DNA of 16,652 nucleotides from NCBI GenBank assembly GCA_947440875.1, contig CANETG010000027.1:1-16652 (forward strand), given 5' to 3'. The position numbers and the translations under genes are program-made. This document shows positions 1 to 6,225 of this stretch, one piece after another; within the stretch, counting starts at the first letter, position 1; each line of letters opens with the position of its first letter. Below the pieces are notes generated by a model. It was not told the origin of the DNA. It ran no database searches and worked only from the letters and a program-made list of their open reading frames with translations. Source of the DNA: Bacteriovoracaceae bacterium (GTDB lineage Bacteria; Bdellovibrionota; Bacteriovoracia; Bacteriovoracales; Bacteriovoracaceae).

Positions 1-2
1 GC

Positions 3-296
3 CAAGATGAAATGTCGACCTATGATATTTATTCGTGTGAAGCGGCGAAGCTCAAAGTTGAAGATACTCGCCTAAATGCAAATTATAAAAGTCTGATGGC
101 AAAGCTCGATATAATAGGGAAGGGGAAGCTCAAGGCCGCTCAGCGCGCTTGGATTACCTTCAAGGATGCTGATTGCGCCTACCAGGCCGATGAAATGAGA
201 GACGGAAGCTTTGCGAAAGTACTTCTCGTGTCGTGCCTTTCAAGCATGACAAAAGAGCGTGCTGATGCTCTTCAAGATGGAGTCGAATTTCGTTAA
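3..296 (+). CDS. LprI-like (DUF1311) protein, C-terminal part, 5' end outside the window
   Basis: The reading frame is open from base 3 (Q-D-E-M...), so the ATG at 12 is probably internal and the true start lies left of the window. The visible residues fit the LprI/DUF1311 domain: a Q-x-E-M-x...C-x-x-A lead, an acidic residue before R-L-N-A-N-Y, and the later A-Q-R-A-W-I-x-F-K-D-A-D-C-A-Y stretch. Conserved cysteines are visible in the first third, the middle and near the C-terminus. The family is named after a mycobacterial lysozyme inhibitor and is usually periplasmic or a lipoprotein; many members have no known role. No export signal can be seen because the N-terminus is missing. A clear intrinsic terminator follows 8 bases after the stop. 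The family call is fairly good; the function (lysozyme inhibition) is only by analogy. Confidence 0.7.
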   Translation, partial: QDEMSTYDIYSCEAAKLKVEDTRLNANYKSLMAKLDIIGKGKLKAAQRAWITFKDADCAYQADEMRDGSFAKVLLVSCLSSMTKERADALQDGVEFR

Positions 297-303
297 TTTT
301 CAT

Positions 304-340
304 CAGGTTCCTCCTCTTCAAAGGGGGAACCTGTCTTTCC
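304..340 (+). terminator. Intrinsic terminator after the LprI-like gene
   Basis: An 11-bp stem (304-314 with 323-333, one T-G wobble) encloses an 8-base loop and is followed by TCTTTCC. It lies just after the stop codon at 294-296, as expected for a rho-independent terminator. The T-tract is interrupted, so termination may be moderate. Confidence 0.7.
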
Positions 341-382
341 TAGTCTGTTAATTTATTCCTTAGGCTTTCTCCTGTCTCCCCT

Positions 383-388
383 TATAAT
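383..388 (+). promoter_or_regulatory. Perfect -10 box (TATAAT) placed for a leaderless mRNA
   Basis: TATAAT lies 7 bases upstream of the ATG at 396, which would put the transcription start at or next to the start codon. There is no Shine-Dalgarno sequence in between (TCTATTA). No good -35 is visible; TTAGGC at 360-365 is poor. Confidence 0.55.
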
Positions 389-395
389 TCTATTA

Positions 396-1751
396 ATGAA
401 ATTCAAAAAATATTTTCACGAAAGTCCTTCCCGTCACTCCCATCCGATTCTGAAAGAATACGATAATCCTGATCATAAAATAAACATTTGGAATACATTC
501 GTGGATTCGGAACTCGATGGAGTTCATCACGATGATTTTTCTATCTTACCGCGCTTAATTCCGGAGTCTTATTTCCCAGTGATCGAGAAAACCTGCCGAG
601 ATATCACGACCTTTCTTTTAAAACTTATTTCTTTGCCGGAAGAAGAAGTCAAAGCACTTATCCCAGAAGGGCCTGTGCGGAACTATCTGATCAATGAGCT
701 TCACGTATTAAAACATCGGCCTAACCGCATGACGGGAAGCTTTCGTTTTGATATGGCGATCGTCGGAAGGCCCGATGCCAGTCGGCCGCCGCAACTTCTC
801 GAAGTCAATGAAATTGGATTCGATGGTCTGGCGCGCTCGACGTATTTTCAAAACACCCTTCTTTCGCACATGCCGGAATTAAAAACCAAAGTCATCGCTC
901 TTGATACAGCTGCCGCAGAAATTAAAAACATGAATCGCTTAGGAAAAAAAATCGTTCGCCTGCAATACGATTGCTATAACTGGGATGAGCAATTTTTGAG
1001 AATGACTGCAGAGAAAATGGGAAGTGATCTTCATCTTGTTTCACCGACTCAGTACAAGACCCGTGTGAACGCAAAAGACTTCCCACTCCTCGAAAAACTC
1101 CCGTTTACTTTTCCTGCTGGAAAACTCCTGGTAGGTGAGAACTTAAAACCAGATGCGATGAACATGAGCTTCGCCTACACGCTCTCGGATCTTAAACGAG
1201 ATAAACAGCTCTATGCCGATATGGTCGCTTCTAAAACTCCGCAGTACGGGCCACTCATCACCGGTCTAGTCGCTTCAAAAAATATTCTGATTCTTCTGAG
1301 TGATGAGACTCTGAGAAAGCGCTTCCTCGGAAGTTCCGATAAACTGAAAGATTCAATTCTCCCGGCCTTCCCTCTGAAAGGAAATATACAAAGAGTGAAA
1401 TCCAATTCAAGCAGTGTCGTGATAAAGCACGCTGACGGATTCGGGGGCGCTCAGGTTTTTATGGACCAACAGATGTTAAAAGAGATCGCCAAGATTCCTA
1501 CACATCGCTTGCACGAATGGGTGGTTCAGAAAAAAACGAAACTCAACATGCTCAGTGTGAACGGAATTCTTTCGCGAAGAAAACGCGCGATTTCTGATCT
1601 CGGCGTATTCGTTCAGTACGACTGGCAAGACGGGAAGCTGAAACATTTTGAAGTGGGCGGTCTCATGTGCCGGGCGACGAACAGAAGTCTGAAAGTGAAC
1701 GTGAGCTCAGGGGGACTTCAGGTCGCCGTGATGCTTGAGCGAGGCATCTAA
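396..1751 (+). CDS. ATP-grasp-like protein of unknown substrate
   Basis: A 451-residue protein with no signal peptide, so probably cytoplasmic. Several stretches resemble ATP-grasp ligases, especially the circularly permuted or glutathionylspermidine-synthase-like kind: L-L-E-V-N-E-I-G-F-D-G (about 134-144), V-V-I-K-H-A-D-G-F-G-G (341-351, with K344 as a candidate nucleotide-binding lysine beside a glycine-rich loop), D-L-G-V-F-V-Q-Y-D-W (401-410), and a C-terminal G-G-L-M-C-R-A-T-N ... S-S-G-G-L-Q region (421-442) that could hold metal- and phosphate-binding residues. ATP-grasp enzymes join a carboxylate to an amine or thiol through an acyl-phosphate. The substrate cannot be read from the sequence and no biosynthetic partner gene is adjacent. 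It stands alone between a terminator and a convergent gene. The start is the only ATG in the first 100 residues and lacks a Shine-Dalgarno sequence. Confidence 0.55.
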   Translation: MKFKKYFHESPSRHSHPILKEYDNPDHKINIWNTFVDSELDGVHHDDFSILPRLIPESYFPVIEKTCRDITTFLLKLISLPEEEVKALIPEGPVRNYLINELHVLKHRPNRMTGSFRFDMAIVGRPDASRPPQLLEVNEIGFDGLARSTYFQNTLLSHMPELKTKVIALDTAAAEIKNMNRLGKKIVRLQYDCYNWDEQFLRMTAEKMGSDLHLVSPTQYKTRVNAKDFPLLEKLPFTFPAGKLLVGENLKPDAMNMSFAYTLSDLKRDKQLYADMVASKTPQYGPLITGLVASKNILILLSDETLRKRFLGSSDKLKDSILPAFPLKGNIQRVKSNSSSVVIKHADGFGGAQVFMDQQMLKEIAKIPTHRLHEWVVQKKTKLNMLSVNGILSRRKRAISDLGVFVQYDWQDGKLKHFEVGGLMCRATNRSLKVNVSSGGLQVAVMLERGI

Positions 1752-1774
1752 TCGTTGACGATTTCGTCATCACT

Positions 1775-1799
1775 GAGATCGTGGTCTCCATTATCTTTT
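1775..1799 (+). terminator. Weak terminator-like hairpin between convergent genes
   Basis: GAGAT (1775-1779) pairs with GTCTC (1784-1788) around a 4-base loop and is followed by CCATTATCTTT. A second small hairpin, TGACG/CGTCA, lies at 1756-1769. Both are short, so this is a low-confidence call. Confidence 0.25.
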
Positions 1800-1828
1800 C
1801 CAGTTTTACCTCGGTGTATGTCTTCAAG

Positions 1829-2506
1829 TTATTCTGCACTCGAGACGGGCATCACTTGAAAAGGACCTCCTCTTTTAAGCGCTTTTAAATAGGCAGGTCT
1901 TTGTTTAACTTTATTTAAGAAATTTTCGAGGTGGGGGTGTTTTAAACTTCCCGTTTCACTCGCCGCTTCTAGGGGGTAGCTGAGCATCACGTCCGCGGCA
2001 GAAAAATCATTCCCGACAAACCATCCAGTCTGTGCCACTTCATTTTCCATGTAGTCGAGATGAAGTTTAATCTGCTTATTGATCCAGGTCTTTCTGACTG
2101 TCTCAGCGATTTTTTTGGCGATCGGTTTCACAAAGAAAGGCATCGGAGCGGTTTCTATCTTTTGAAAAACGAGGCCGATGAGAAACGGAGTGATGGCGGA
2201 TCCTTCGGCGTAATGGAGCCAATACTGATACCGAAGAAGTTCATCCTCACGAGTGGGTTTGAGTTTCCCTTTTCCGTACTTCGTCACCAGGTAATCGATG
2301 ATCATTCCTGACTCGGCAATGACGAGTGAATCATCGGTGATGACGGGGGATTTTCCCAGAGGATGAACCGCTTTGAGACTTTCTGGGGCCAGGAGAGTTT
2401 CTTTATCACGCAGATAAGTTTTTAGCTCATAAGGAAGATTTAATTCTTCGAGCAGCCAGAGGATGCGCTGTGAGCGCGAATTTTCTAGGTGGTGAACTGT
2501 GATCAT
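1829..2506 (-). CDS. Glutathione S-transferase family protein (GTT1-like)
   Basis: A 225-residue cytoplasmic protein with the two-domain GST layout. The N-terminal thioredoxin-like domain (about 1-80) carries N-S-R-S-Q-R-I-L-W-L-L-E-E-L (9-22), the cis-proline turn H-P-L-G-K-S-P-V-I (about 48-56) and an E-S pair before helix 3 (65-66), the glutathione-binding features. The rest is the helical C-terminal domain with F-S-A-A-D-V-M near 170, the usual N-capping box. It resembles the fungal GTT1-like subgroup by its N-terminal pattern. GSTs conjugate or reduce substrates with glutathione; the substrate here is unknown. The start lies 6 bases after the stop of the hutD-like gene, so the two are probably cotranscribed. 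A GAGG sequence about 12 bases upstream is a weak ribosome site. Confidence 0.85.
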   Translation of the reverse strand: MITVHHLENSRSQRILWLLEELNLPYELKTYLRDKETLLAPESLKAVHPLGKSPVITDDSLVIAESGMIIDYLVTKYGKGKLKPTREDELLRYQYWLHYAEGSAITPFLIGLVFQKIETAPMPFFVKPIAKKIAETVRKTWINKQIKLHLDYMENEVAQTGWFVGNDFSAADVMLSYPLEAASETGSLKHPHLENFLNKVKQRPAYLKALKRGGPFQVMPVSSAE

Positions 2507-2512
2507 AAAATG

Positions 2513-3055
2513 TTATGCCTCTATCTCGACGATTAAATATTTGCCGAAGCCTTCTATGGTGACGATTGCATTCATCTCGTTTTCGAGAAAAAAGAAGTTG
2601 CCTCCTTTAACTCCGGTCCCGTCAATTTGAAAGTCACTGAGGGAAAATACTCCCAGAAAGCGGGACTTCACTTGGTATTCAGTTTTACCAGAACGGCAGG
2701 AGATGTTTCCTTTTGCTTGATCTTTTCTCATGATGAGATTCAAATCTCTACCAGGACATTTCACGCGAGCGTAGGTTTTGAGGCCGCCATCAAAAGCAAA
2801 CGGCGTCATAAGACCCAGTTCAGTCAAACGCCCCTGTTGATCAATCCCGACATCTTTTCCTTCAATCAAAACGAGGATCCTATCGCAGTCAGAGTAATCC
2901 GAGAAGGCTCCAGACTCTTTAAGATCAGCGAGACTTATTCGCCACGCAAATCGGTCTTCCGATCCGTGAGGCCAACAGATGATGTCTTGAGTTGTCCCAA
3001 GACCATTTTTCCAAGGCCTTGGGATGAACTCTGAAGGTGATAATATCTTTCTCAT
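2513..3055 (-). CDS. HutD/Ves family protein
   Basis: A 180-residue protein matching the HutD (DUF886) family: P-W-K-N-G-L-G-T-T (14-22), F-A-W-R-I-S-L-A-D-L (36-45), G-A-F-S-D-Y (about 49-54), and D-R-I-L-V-L-I-E-G (58-66). HutD is a bicupin-like protein found beside histidine-utilisation (hut) genes in pseudomonads, with a proposed regulatory or governor role; E. coli Ves is related and cold-inducible. No hut genes are in this window, so a histidine link cannot be claimed. It is followed after 6 bases by the glutathione S-transferase gene. AGG five bases before the ATG is only a weak ribosome site. The 113 bases upstream, to the end of the secreted-protein gene, may hold a promoter, but I see no convincing one. 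Confidence 0.85.
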   Translation of the reverse strand: MRKILSPSEFIPRPWKNGLGTTQDIICWPHGSEDRFAWRISLADLKESGAFSDYSDCDRILVLIEGKDVGIDQQGRLTELGLMTPFAFDGGLKTYARVKCPGRDLNLIMRKDQAKGNISCRSGKTEYQVKSRFLGVFSLSDFQIDGTGVKGGNFFFLENEMNAIVTIEGFGKYLIVEIEA

Positions 3056-3168
3056 TCAAACCTAAGCAGTCTGCTTCACAATGATAGCGGCCGTGCATTT
3101 TTATTGTCGCATGATCCCTCAACTGCGCAAATAATTAAACACAACATCGAAACTTGGGACGCGCAAAC

Positions 3169-4098
3169 TTACTGTGATTGTTTCGTAAATATCCCGAACA
3201 TTTTCACACCGCTTGAGAGCCTGTGCCCCTCGGCAAAACCTTTCACGCATTTTTGACTCATGAGCGAGTCAATCGTTGTCGCGACGGAGGCAATGGCGTC
3301 GCCAGCGTAGATATCGACATCCGTCAGAATATAACCCGCTTCAGGGATTTTGGAGGCAAGACGTTGATGGAAACGTCTTCTGCTGTTGCAAGCATACAAA
3401 GCGACGATCTGATTTTCTTTTCCCACCGCTCGAGAAGTTTCCATCGAGCTGAGTAGTCTATTCAACCCCGGGGTGTTTGCTTGATACCAATCATAGTCTA
3501 TTTTTTTGTTAGGCTTTCGCACGGGAGGACAGAAATCTGGTCCACCGCCAAAGCGTGCATGACCGATGTACACCACAACTTCTGATCCGCGAGAAACTTC
3601 GCCAAAGAATTGCTTCGTGGCCGCGGCACATTTGGTATTCTGCTGAGTCTTCAATTCAGTTGTGTTCTTTAGGTTACTTGTTGAGAGCGTTCCATGAGTG
3701 AGACTGATGGTAAAACGGTTCAGTTGTCCGTCTGGACCTTGAACCTTTTTGGTGAAGACGTCTCCGGCGCGAGTGAACCCACACACATTCATTCCTGAAG
3801 AACAGGGAGCGACGAGATTTCTTCGTAGGCCGTTGGCGATGAATTGATCAAAAACAAATTCCCCGGGGGAGTTGTCCCAGTACCCGAATCCAACCGCAAC
3901 ATTGAGAACGCCGTCTTGGTAAAGTTTTCGGTAGCGCTCAACACAGGATGCCGATCCGTCCTGAGTCGCAGTGGGTGATGCGATATTCACAAGGTCATCC
4001 AGGCGATCCTTCACCACCACGGCGTAATCTTCCGCCGCCGCTGAAAACGCGAAAAGCGCCACAGATAGGATGAATGAATTTCGGATCGAAGTTCTCAT
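3169..4098 (-). CDS. Secreted protein with a caspase-fold (clan CD)-like His/Cys pair
   Basis: A 309-residue protein counted from the ATG at 4098; a TTG at 4110 is an alternative start. Residues 1-22 form a signal peptide (R-T-S-I-R-N, hydrophobic core, A-A-A then E-D), so it is exported. Two segments resemble clan CD cysteine peptidases (caspase, gingipain, CHAT): a hydrophobic strand ending in a histidine, E-V-V-V-Y-I-G-H-A-R-F-G (173-184, H180), and a second strand ending in a cysteine, Q-I-V-A-L-Y-A-C-N-S (230-239, C237). Their order and 57-residue spacing fit a His-Cys dyad. The G-G-G-P-D-F after the histidine is distinctive. Further cysteines (52, 99, 106, 157, 190, 284) could form disulphides. 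I do not recognise a named family, and peptidase activity is inferred from these motifs only. The start has no Shine-Dalgarno sequence. Confidence 0.6.
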   Translation of the reverse strand: MRTSIRNSFILSVALFAFSAAAEDYAVVVKDRLDDLVNIASPTATQDGSASCVERYRKLYQDGVLNVAVGFGYWDNSPGEFVFDQFIANGLRRNLVAPCSSGMNVCGFTRAGDVFTKKVQGPDGQLNRFTISLTHGTLSTSNLKNTTELKTQQNTKCAAATKQFFGEVSRGSEVVVYIGHARFGGGPDFCPPVRKPNKKIDYDWYQANTPGLNRLLSSMETSRAVGKENQIVALYACNSRRRFHQRLASKIPEAGYILTDVDIYAGDAIASVATTIDSLMSQKCVKGFAEGHRLSSGVKMFGIFTKQSQ

Positions 4099-4178
4099 GG
4101 AAGGAATCAAACGACAGATCCGGCCTCGGTAAAAGGGGACAGAGGAAAAGCTTCATGGTGTCTAGGTTTTAGGCACAG

Positions 4179-4316
4179 TGAGAAAGGTTTCTTTCCTTCT
4201 CAGACTACTTAAAAATGAGGAGTTTTCTCCTCATTTTATCAAGAATACCGTTGGCATTCTTGGATACCATTCAGCTAGAATTTGGGGGAGTTGAAAAGTT
4301 GGACTTTTTAAGACTC
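4179..4316. ncRNA. Cluster of four hairpins upstream of the photolyase gene; possible structured RNA
   Basis: The 274 bases between the divergent genes contain four successive inverted repeats: 4179-4202 (8 bp with one bulge), 4212-4237 (perfect 11 bp with a TTTT loop), 4240-4262 (7 bp, 9-base loop) and 4288-4316 (a 6-bp inner and a 5-bp outer stem). The second has the shape of a strong intrinsic terminator, yet no annotated gene ends before it on either strand. Possibilities are a small RNA ending at about 4238, a 5' leader with attenuation ahead of the photolyase gene, or a DNA-level element. Strand and boundaries cannot be decided because inverted repeats read alike on both strands. No known riboswitch or RNA family was recognised. 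Confidence 0.35.
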
Positions 4317-4384
4317 CATTTTAACCTTCTATGAAAGTTCGACAAGCCTTGCAAGAAAATGGGTATTCATACTAACCTGAAAAG

Positions 4385-5539
4385 ATGAAGATTATCTATT
4401 GGGTTAGGAATGACCTGCGTCTGGAAGACAACCTGACCCTCACAGAATTTTTGAAAGACCCGGCCGAGAAGATCCTCGTCTGGTGCGAGACCAAGGCAAC
4501 TCAAAGAGCAGGTGCTCATCGTCGTGCTTTCCTCGATAAAGAGCTAGAAAACTTTCAGCTCGCACTCAAGCAGTCTGGTCTTGAACTGCTGATCCTGAAA
4601 GAAAATTTTTCTTCCTTCCTCCAAAAAAGAACTGACGTGACGAGTGTTTATTTTACCTGCGGCTGGTCGGTTGAAGAAAAAGATGAGGAAGAAGAAATCC
4701 TTCTCATGGCCCATCGGAACCATTTTTCAGCGAAAACCTTCCGCCAGGGAACATTAGTTGATCTGAAAGAACTCCCTTACAAAATCCAAGACATGCCTTT
4801 CACTTTTTCTGATTTTCGAAAATCGATCTCGGAGAGCCTCCTCACTCATCCTCCATTGCCAGTTCCGGCCGGTATTACGCCTGTGCCTTCCGAGGGGAAA
4901 GACCGGATCGATTACTACGTTTGGAAATCAAAAAAAATCCTGACGTACACGGAAACGAGAAACGGCATGATGAACGAAGATGATACGTCTCGATTCTCGG
5001 CGTGGCTCGCTAACGGGATGATCACTCCTCGAATGGTCATGAAAGAACTCAGAGCGTTCGAAGAGACTCATGGGAAGAACGAGTCTATCAACGCGCTCGA
5101 GGGTGAACTTCTTTGGCGAGATTATTTTAAATTCTTCACGTTGAAATATGGTCGAGCCGTTTTCATGGAAGAGGGTGTTCGTCGTGGTGGCGTCTGCCAC
5201 ACGATTGATGACAAAAATATTTATGCCAAATGGTGCGAAGGTCGCACCGGTGTCGATTTCATCGACGCGACCATGCGAGAACTCCTTCACACTGGATGGA
5301 TCACAAAACGCGGTCGCCAAAATGCCGCGAGTTATCTCGTTCATGAGTTAAAGCTCCCTTGGATTTGGGGTGGGCAGTGGTTTGAAAAAATGCTCGTTGA
5401 TTATGACCCTGAACTTTGCTGGGGCAATTGGCTCTATCTGTCTGGTCGAGGGTCCGATCCACGCCCGAGTAAATTGTCTATTCCTGAGCAGGTCGGTTTG
5501 TACGATCCGACCGGCGATTATCGCCGTCGTTGGCTCTAA
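4385..5539 (+). CDS. Cryptochrome/photolyase family protein, DASH-like
   Basis: A 384-residue FAD protein with an N-terminal alpha/beta photolyase domain (I-I-Y-W-V-R-N-D-L-R-L-E-D-N, 3-16) and a helical FAD domain. The signatures match the DASH group: Y-T-E-T-R-N-G-M (188-195), F-S-A-W-L-A-N-G (204-211), E-L-L-W-R-D-Y-F-K-F (241-250), G-R-T-G-V-D-F-I-D-A-T-M-R-E-L (286-300), G-R-Q-N-A-A-S-Y-L (310-318), and G-N-W-L-Y-L-S-G-R-G-S-D-P-R (347-360). DASH proteins use blue or near-UV light to repair cyclobutane pyrimidine dimers, mainly in single-stranded DNA. At 384 residues it is shorter than the usual 430-500 or so, stopping soon after Y-D-P-T-G-D-Y. There is no Shine-Dalgarno; TTGCAA (4349-4354) and TAACCT (4373-4378) could be a promoter giving a leaderless message. 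Its stop overlaps that of the convergent UmuD-like gene, placing two DNA-damage genes end to end. Confidence 0.88.
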   Translation: MKIIYWVRNDLRLEDNLTLTEFLKDPAEKILVWCETKATQRAGAHRRAFLDKELENFQLALKQSGLELLILKENFSSFLQKRTDVTSVYFTCGWSVEEKDEEEEILLMAHRNHFSAKTFRQGTLVDLKELPYKIQDMPFTFSDFRKSISESLLTHPPLPVPAGITPVPSEGKDRIDYYVWKSKKILTYTETRNGMMNEDDTSRFSAWLANGMITPRMVMKELRAFEETHGKNESINALEGELLWRDYFKFFTLKYGRAVFMEEGVRRGGVCHTIDDKNIYAKWCEGRTGVDFIDATMRELLHTGWITKRGRQNAASYLVHELKLPWIWGGQWFEKMLVDYDPELCWGNWLYLSGRGSDPRPSKLSIPEQVGLYDPTGDYRRRWL

Positions 5540-5868
5540 AAAGATCTCACAATCACCGTCACGACTCCAAAGACAATGTCGTCCAGATCAGTCGGGAAAC
5601 TTCCCTGAAATAATCGTACTTCATCCTCCATAAACGTCACCACCAGACTCTTTGGGCCTGGGCGTTTGGAGAGGTCAACGATGAGTTCGTCACCTTTCAT
5701 CACTCCTAGCCTAGGGAAGTCGCTACCGACCTTTAAGAGCTTGATCCCGGGGTCTCCGATGCCGTACCGCTCGTCAAAAGACAGGGGCTTCTGGGCGAAC
5801 TCGGAGCAGGGGCTTTGGAAGCCAGTTACGCGCTCATCTTTAATGGTGGCCGAGGCATAGATTCTCAT
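5536..5868 (-). CDS. UmuD-like (S24/LexA-fold) protein lacking the catalytic dyad
   Basis: A 110-residue protein starting at the ATG at 5868; the frame stays open upstream, but the family match begins only after this codon. V-T-G-F-Q-S-P-C-S-E-F (14-24) corresponds to the C-G-F-P-S-P-A-A-D-Y cleavage-site region of E. coli UmuD, and G-V-M-K-G-D-E-L-I-V-D (55-65) and F-G-V-V-T-V-I-V-R (100-108) match the S24 core and C-terminus. Aligned without gaps to the G-D-S-M/G-M-S-M motif, the catalytic serine position is D50 (G-S-D-F; a serine sits one place earlier). The catalytic lysine region (T-V-K-K-L in UmuD) is E-V-R-L-F, with no lysine. Self-cleavage is therefore unlikely. It is divergent from the umuDC-like operon across a 75-base region with operator-like repeats and could be an alternative UmuD subunit or a regulator. 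A candidate -10 (TATACT) ends 6 bases before the ATG. Confidence 0.75.
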   Translation of the reverse strand: MRIYASATIKDERVTGFQSPCSEFAQKPLSFDERYGIGDPGIKLLKVGSDFPRLGVMKGDELIVDLSKRPGPKSLVVTFMEDEVRLFQGSFPTDLDDIVFGVVTVIVRSF

Positions 5869-5874
5869 CGGAAC

Positions 5875-5937
5875 AGTATACGTAAAACATACGTAAAAAC
5901 AAGCCCCCCTTGCGGATACGGAAAATATACGTATATT
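5875..5937. promoter_or_regulatory. Divergent promoter/operator region with three TACGTA elements
   Basis: TACGTA occurs at 5879-5884, 5890-5895 and 5928-5933. The first two are 11 bases apart, about one helical turn. The third is the centre of a perfect 12-bp palindrome, ATATACGTATAT (5925-5936). Candidate -10 boxes overlap these elements on both sides: TATACT on the minus strand (5880 to 5875) for the gene starting at 5868, and TATATT (5932-5937) for the gene starting at 5944. Each -10 is 6 bases from its ATG, so both messages would be leaderless. A repressor bound here would block both genes. The motif does not match the Bdellovibrio LexA box as I recall it (TTAC-N3-GTAA). Confidence 0.6.
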
Positions 5938-5943
5938 GAGATT

Positions 5944-6225
5944 ATGAGTGATGACTTTTCCATCGATGCAAAAATCTTCTCGGATCGTAAAAGTTCCTTC
6001 CTCGTTAAAGTTGCAGGAAAGAAGTCGCGCGAGGGTCTTCTCCCAGGGGACGTCCTTGTGATCGATAGAAATCTGCCGCATGAAAAAGACAAGCTCGCTC
6101 TTGTGGTACGGAAGGGGAAGTTTGCGATTGAACGAGTTTCAGGTGTTCTCATTCAAAACGATGATCCCGAAAATGGTGATTTTATCTGGGGCATGGTGAA
6201 GGCGTTAGTGAGGGAGGTATCATGA
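5944..6225 (+). CDS. umuD: UmuD'-like protein: short, no cleavage arm, no catalytic dyad
   Basis: A 93-residue protein from the ATG at 5944. An open frame continues upstream but crosses the promoter region and lacks similarity. The S24/UmuD core is clear: S-F-L-V-K-V-A-G (18-25), G-L-L-P-G-D-V-L-V-I-D (31-41), G-K-F-A-I-E-R-V (58-65) and W-G-M-V-K-A-L-V-R (82-90). E. coli UmuD is 139 residues and is activated by losing its first 24; this protein starts inside the equivalent of UmuD'. The catalytic lysine position aligns without gaps to E63. The serine motif reads G-K-K-S-R-E-G (25-31), one residue shorter than G-x-S-M-x-x-x-G, with lysine at the expected serine position. It therefore cannot plausibly cleave itself and probably binds UmuC directly in a pol V-like complex. 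Its stop overlaps the umuC start (ATGA), indicating translational coupling. Confidence 0.78.
   Translation: MSDDFSIDAKIFSDRKSSFLVKVAGKKSREGLLPGDVLVIDRNLPHEKDKLALVVRKGKFAIERVSGVLIQNDDPENGDFIWGMVKALVREVS

Noticed and set aside
12..296. ATG at 12 as the start of the LprI-like gene
   Set aside because: The frame continues to the left edge and the residues before it (Q-D-E) fit the family, so the gene is cut by the window.
2627..3034. 135-residue plus-strand open frame opposite the HutD-like gene
   Set aside because: It is antisense to a well-matched gene, with no ribosome site and no recognisable motif.
2925..3122. 65-residue minus-strand frame starting upstream of the HutD-like gene
   Set aside because: It needs a TTG start, overlaps the HutD-like gene out of frame and has no family features. 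A leader peptide cannot be excluded but is not supported.
5815..5943. N-terminal extension of the plus-strand UmuD'-like protein
   Set aside because: It crosses the operator-like repeats and the opposite gene's start, and contains no UmuD arm motif.
5869..6081. N-terminal extension of the minus-strand UmuD-like protein
   Set aside because: It would run through the divergent promoter region and antisense to the other UmuD-like gene, and it shows no family similarity. The match starts right after the ATG at 5868.
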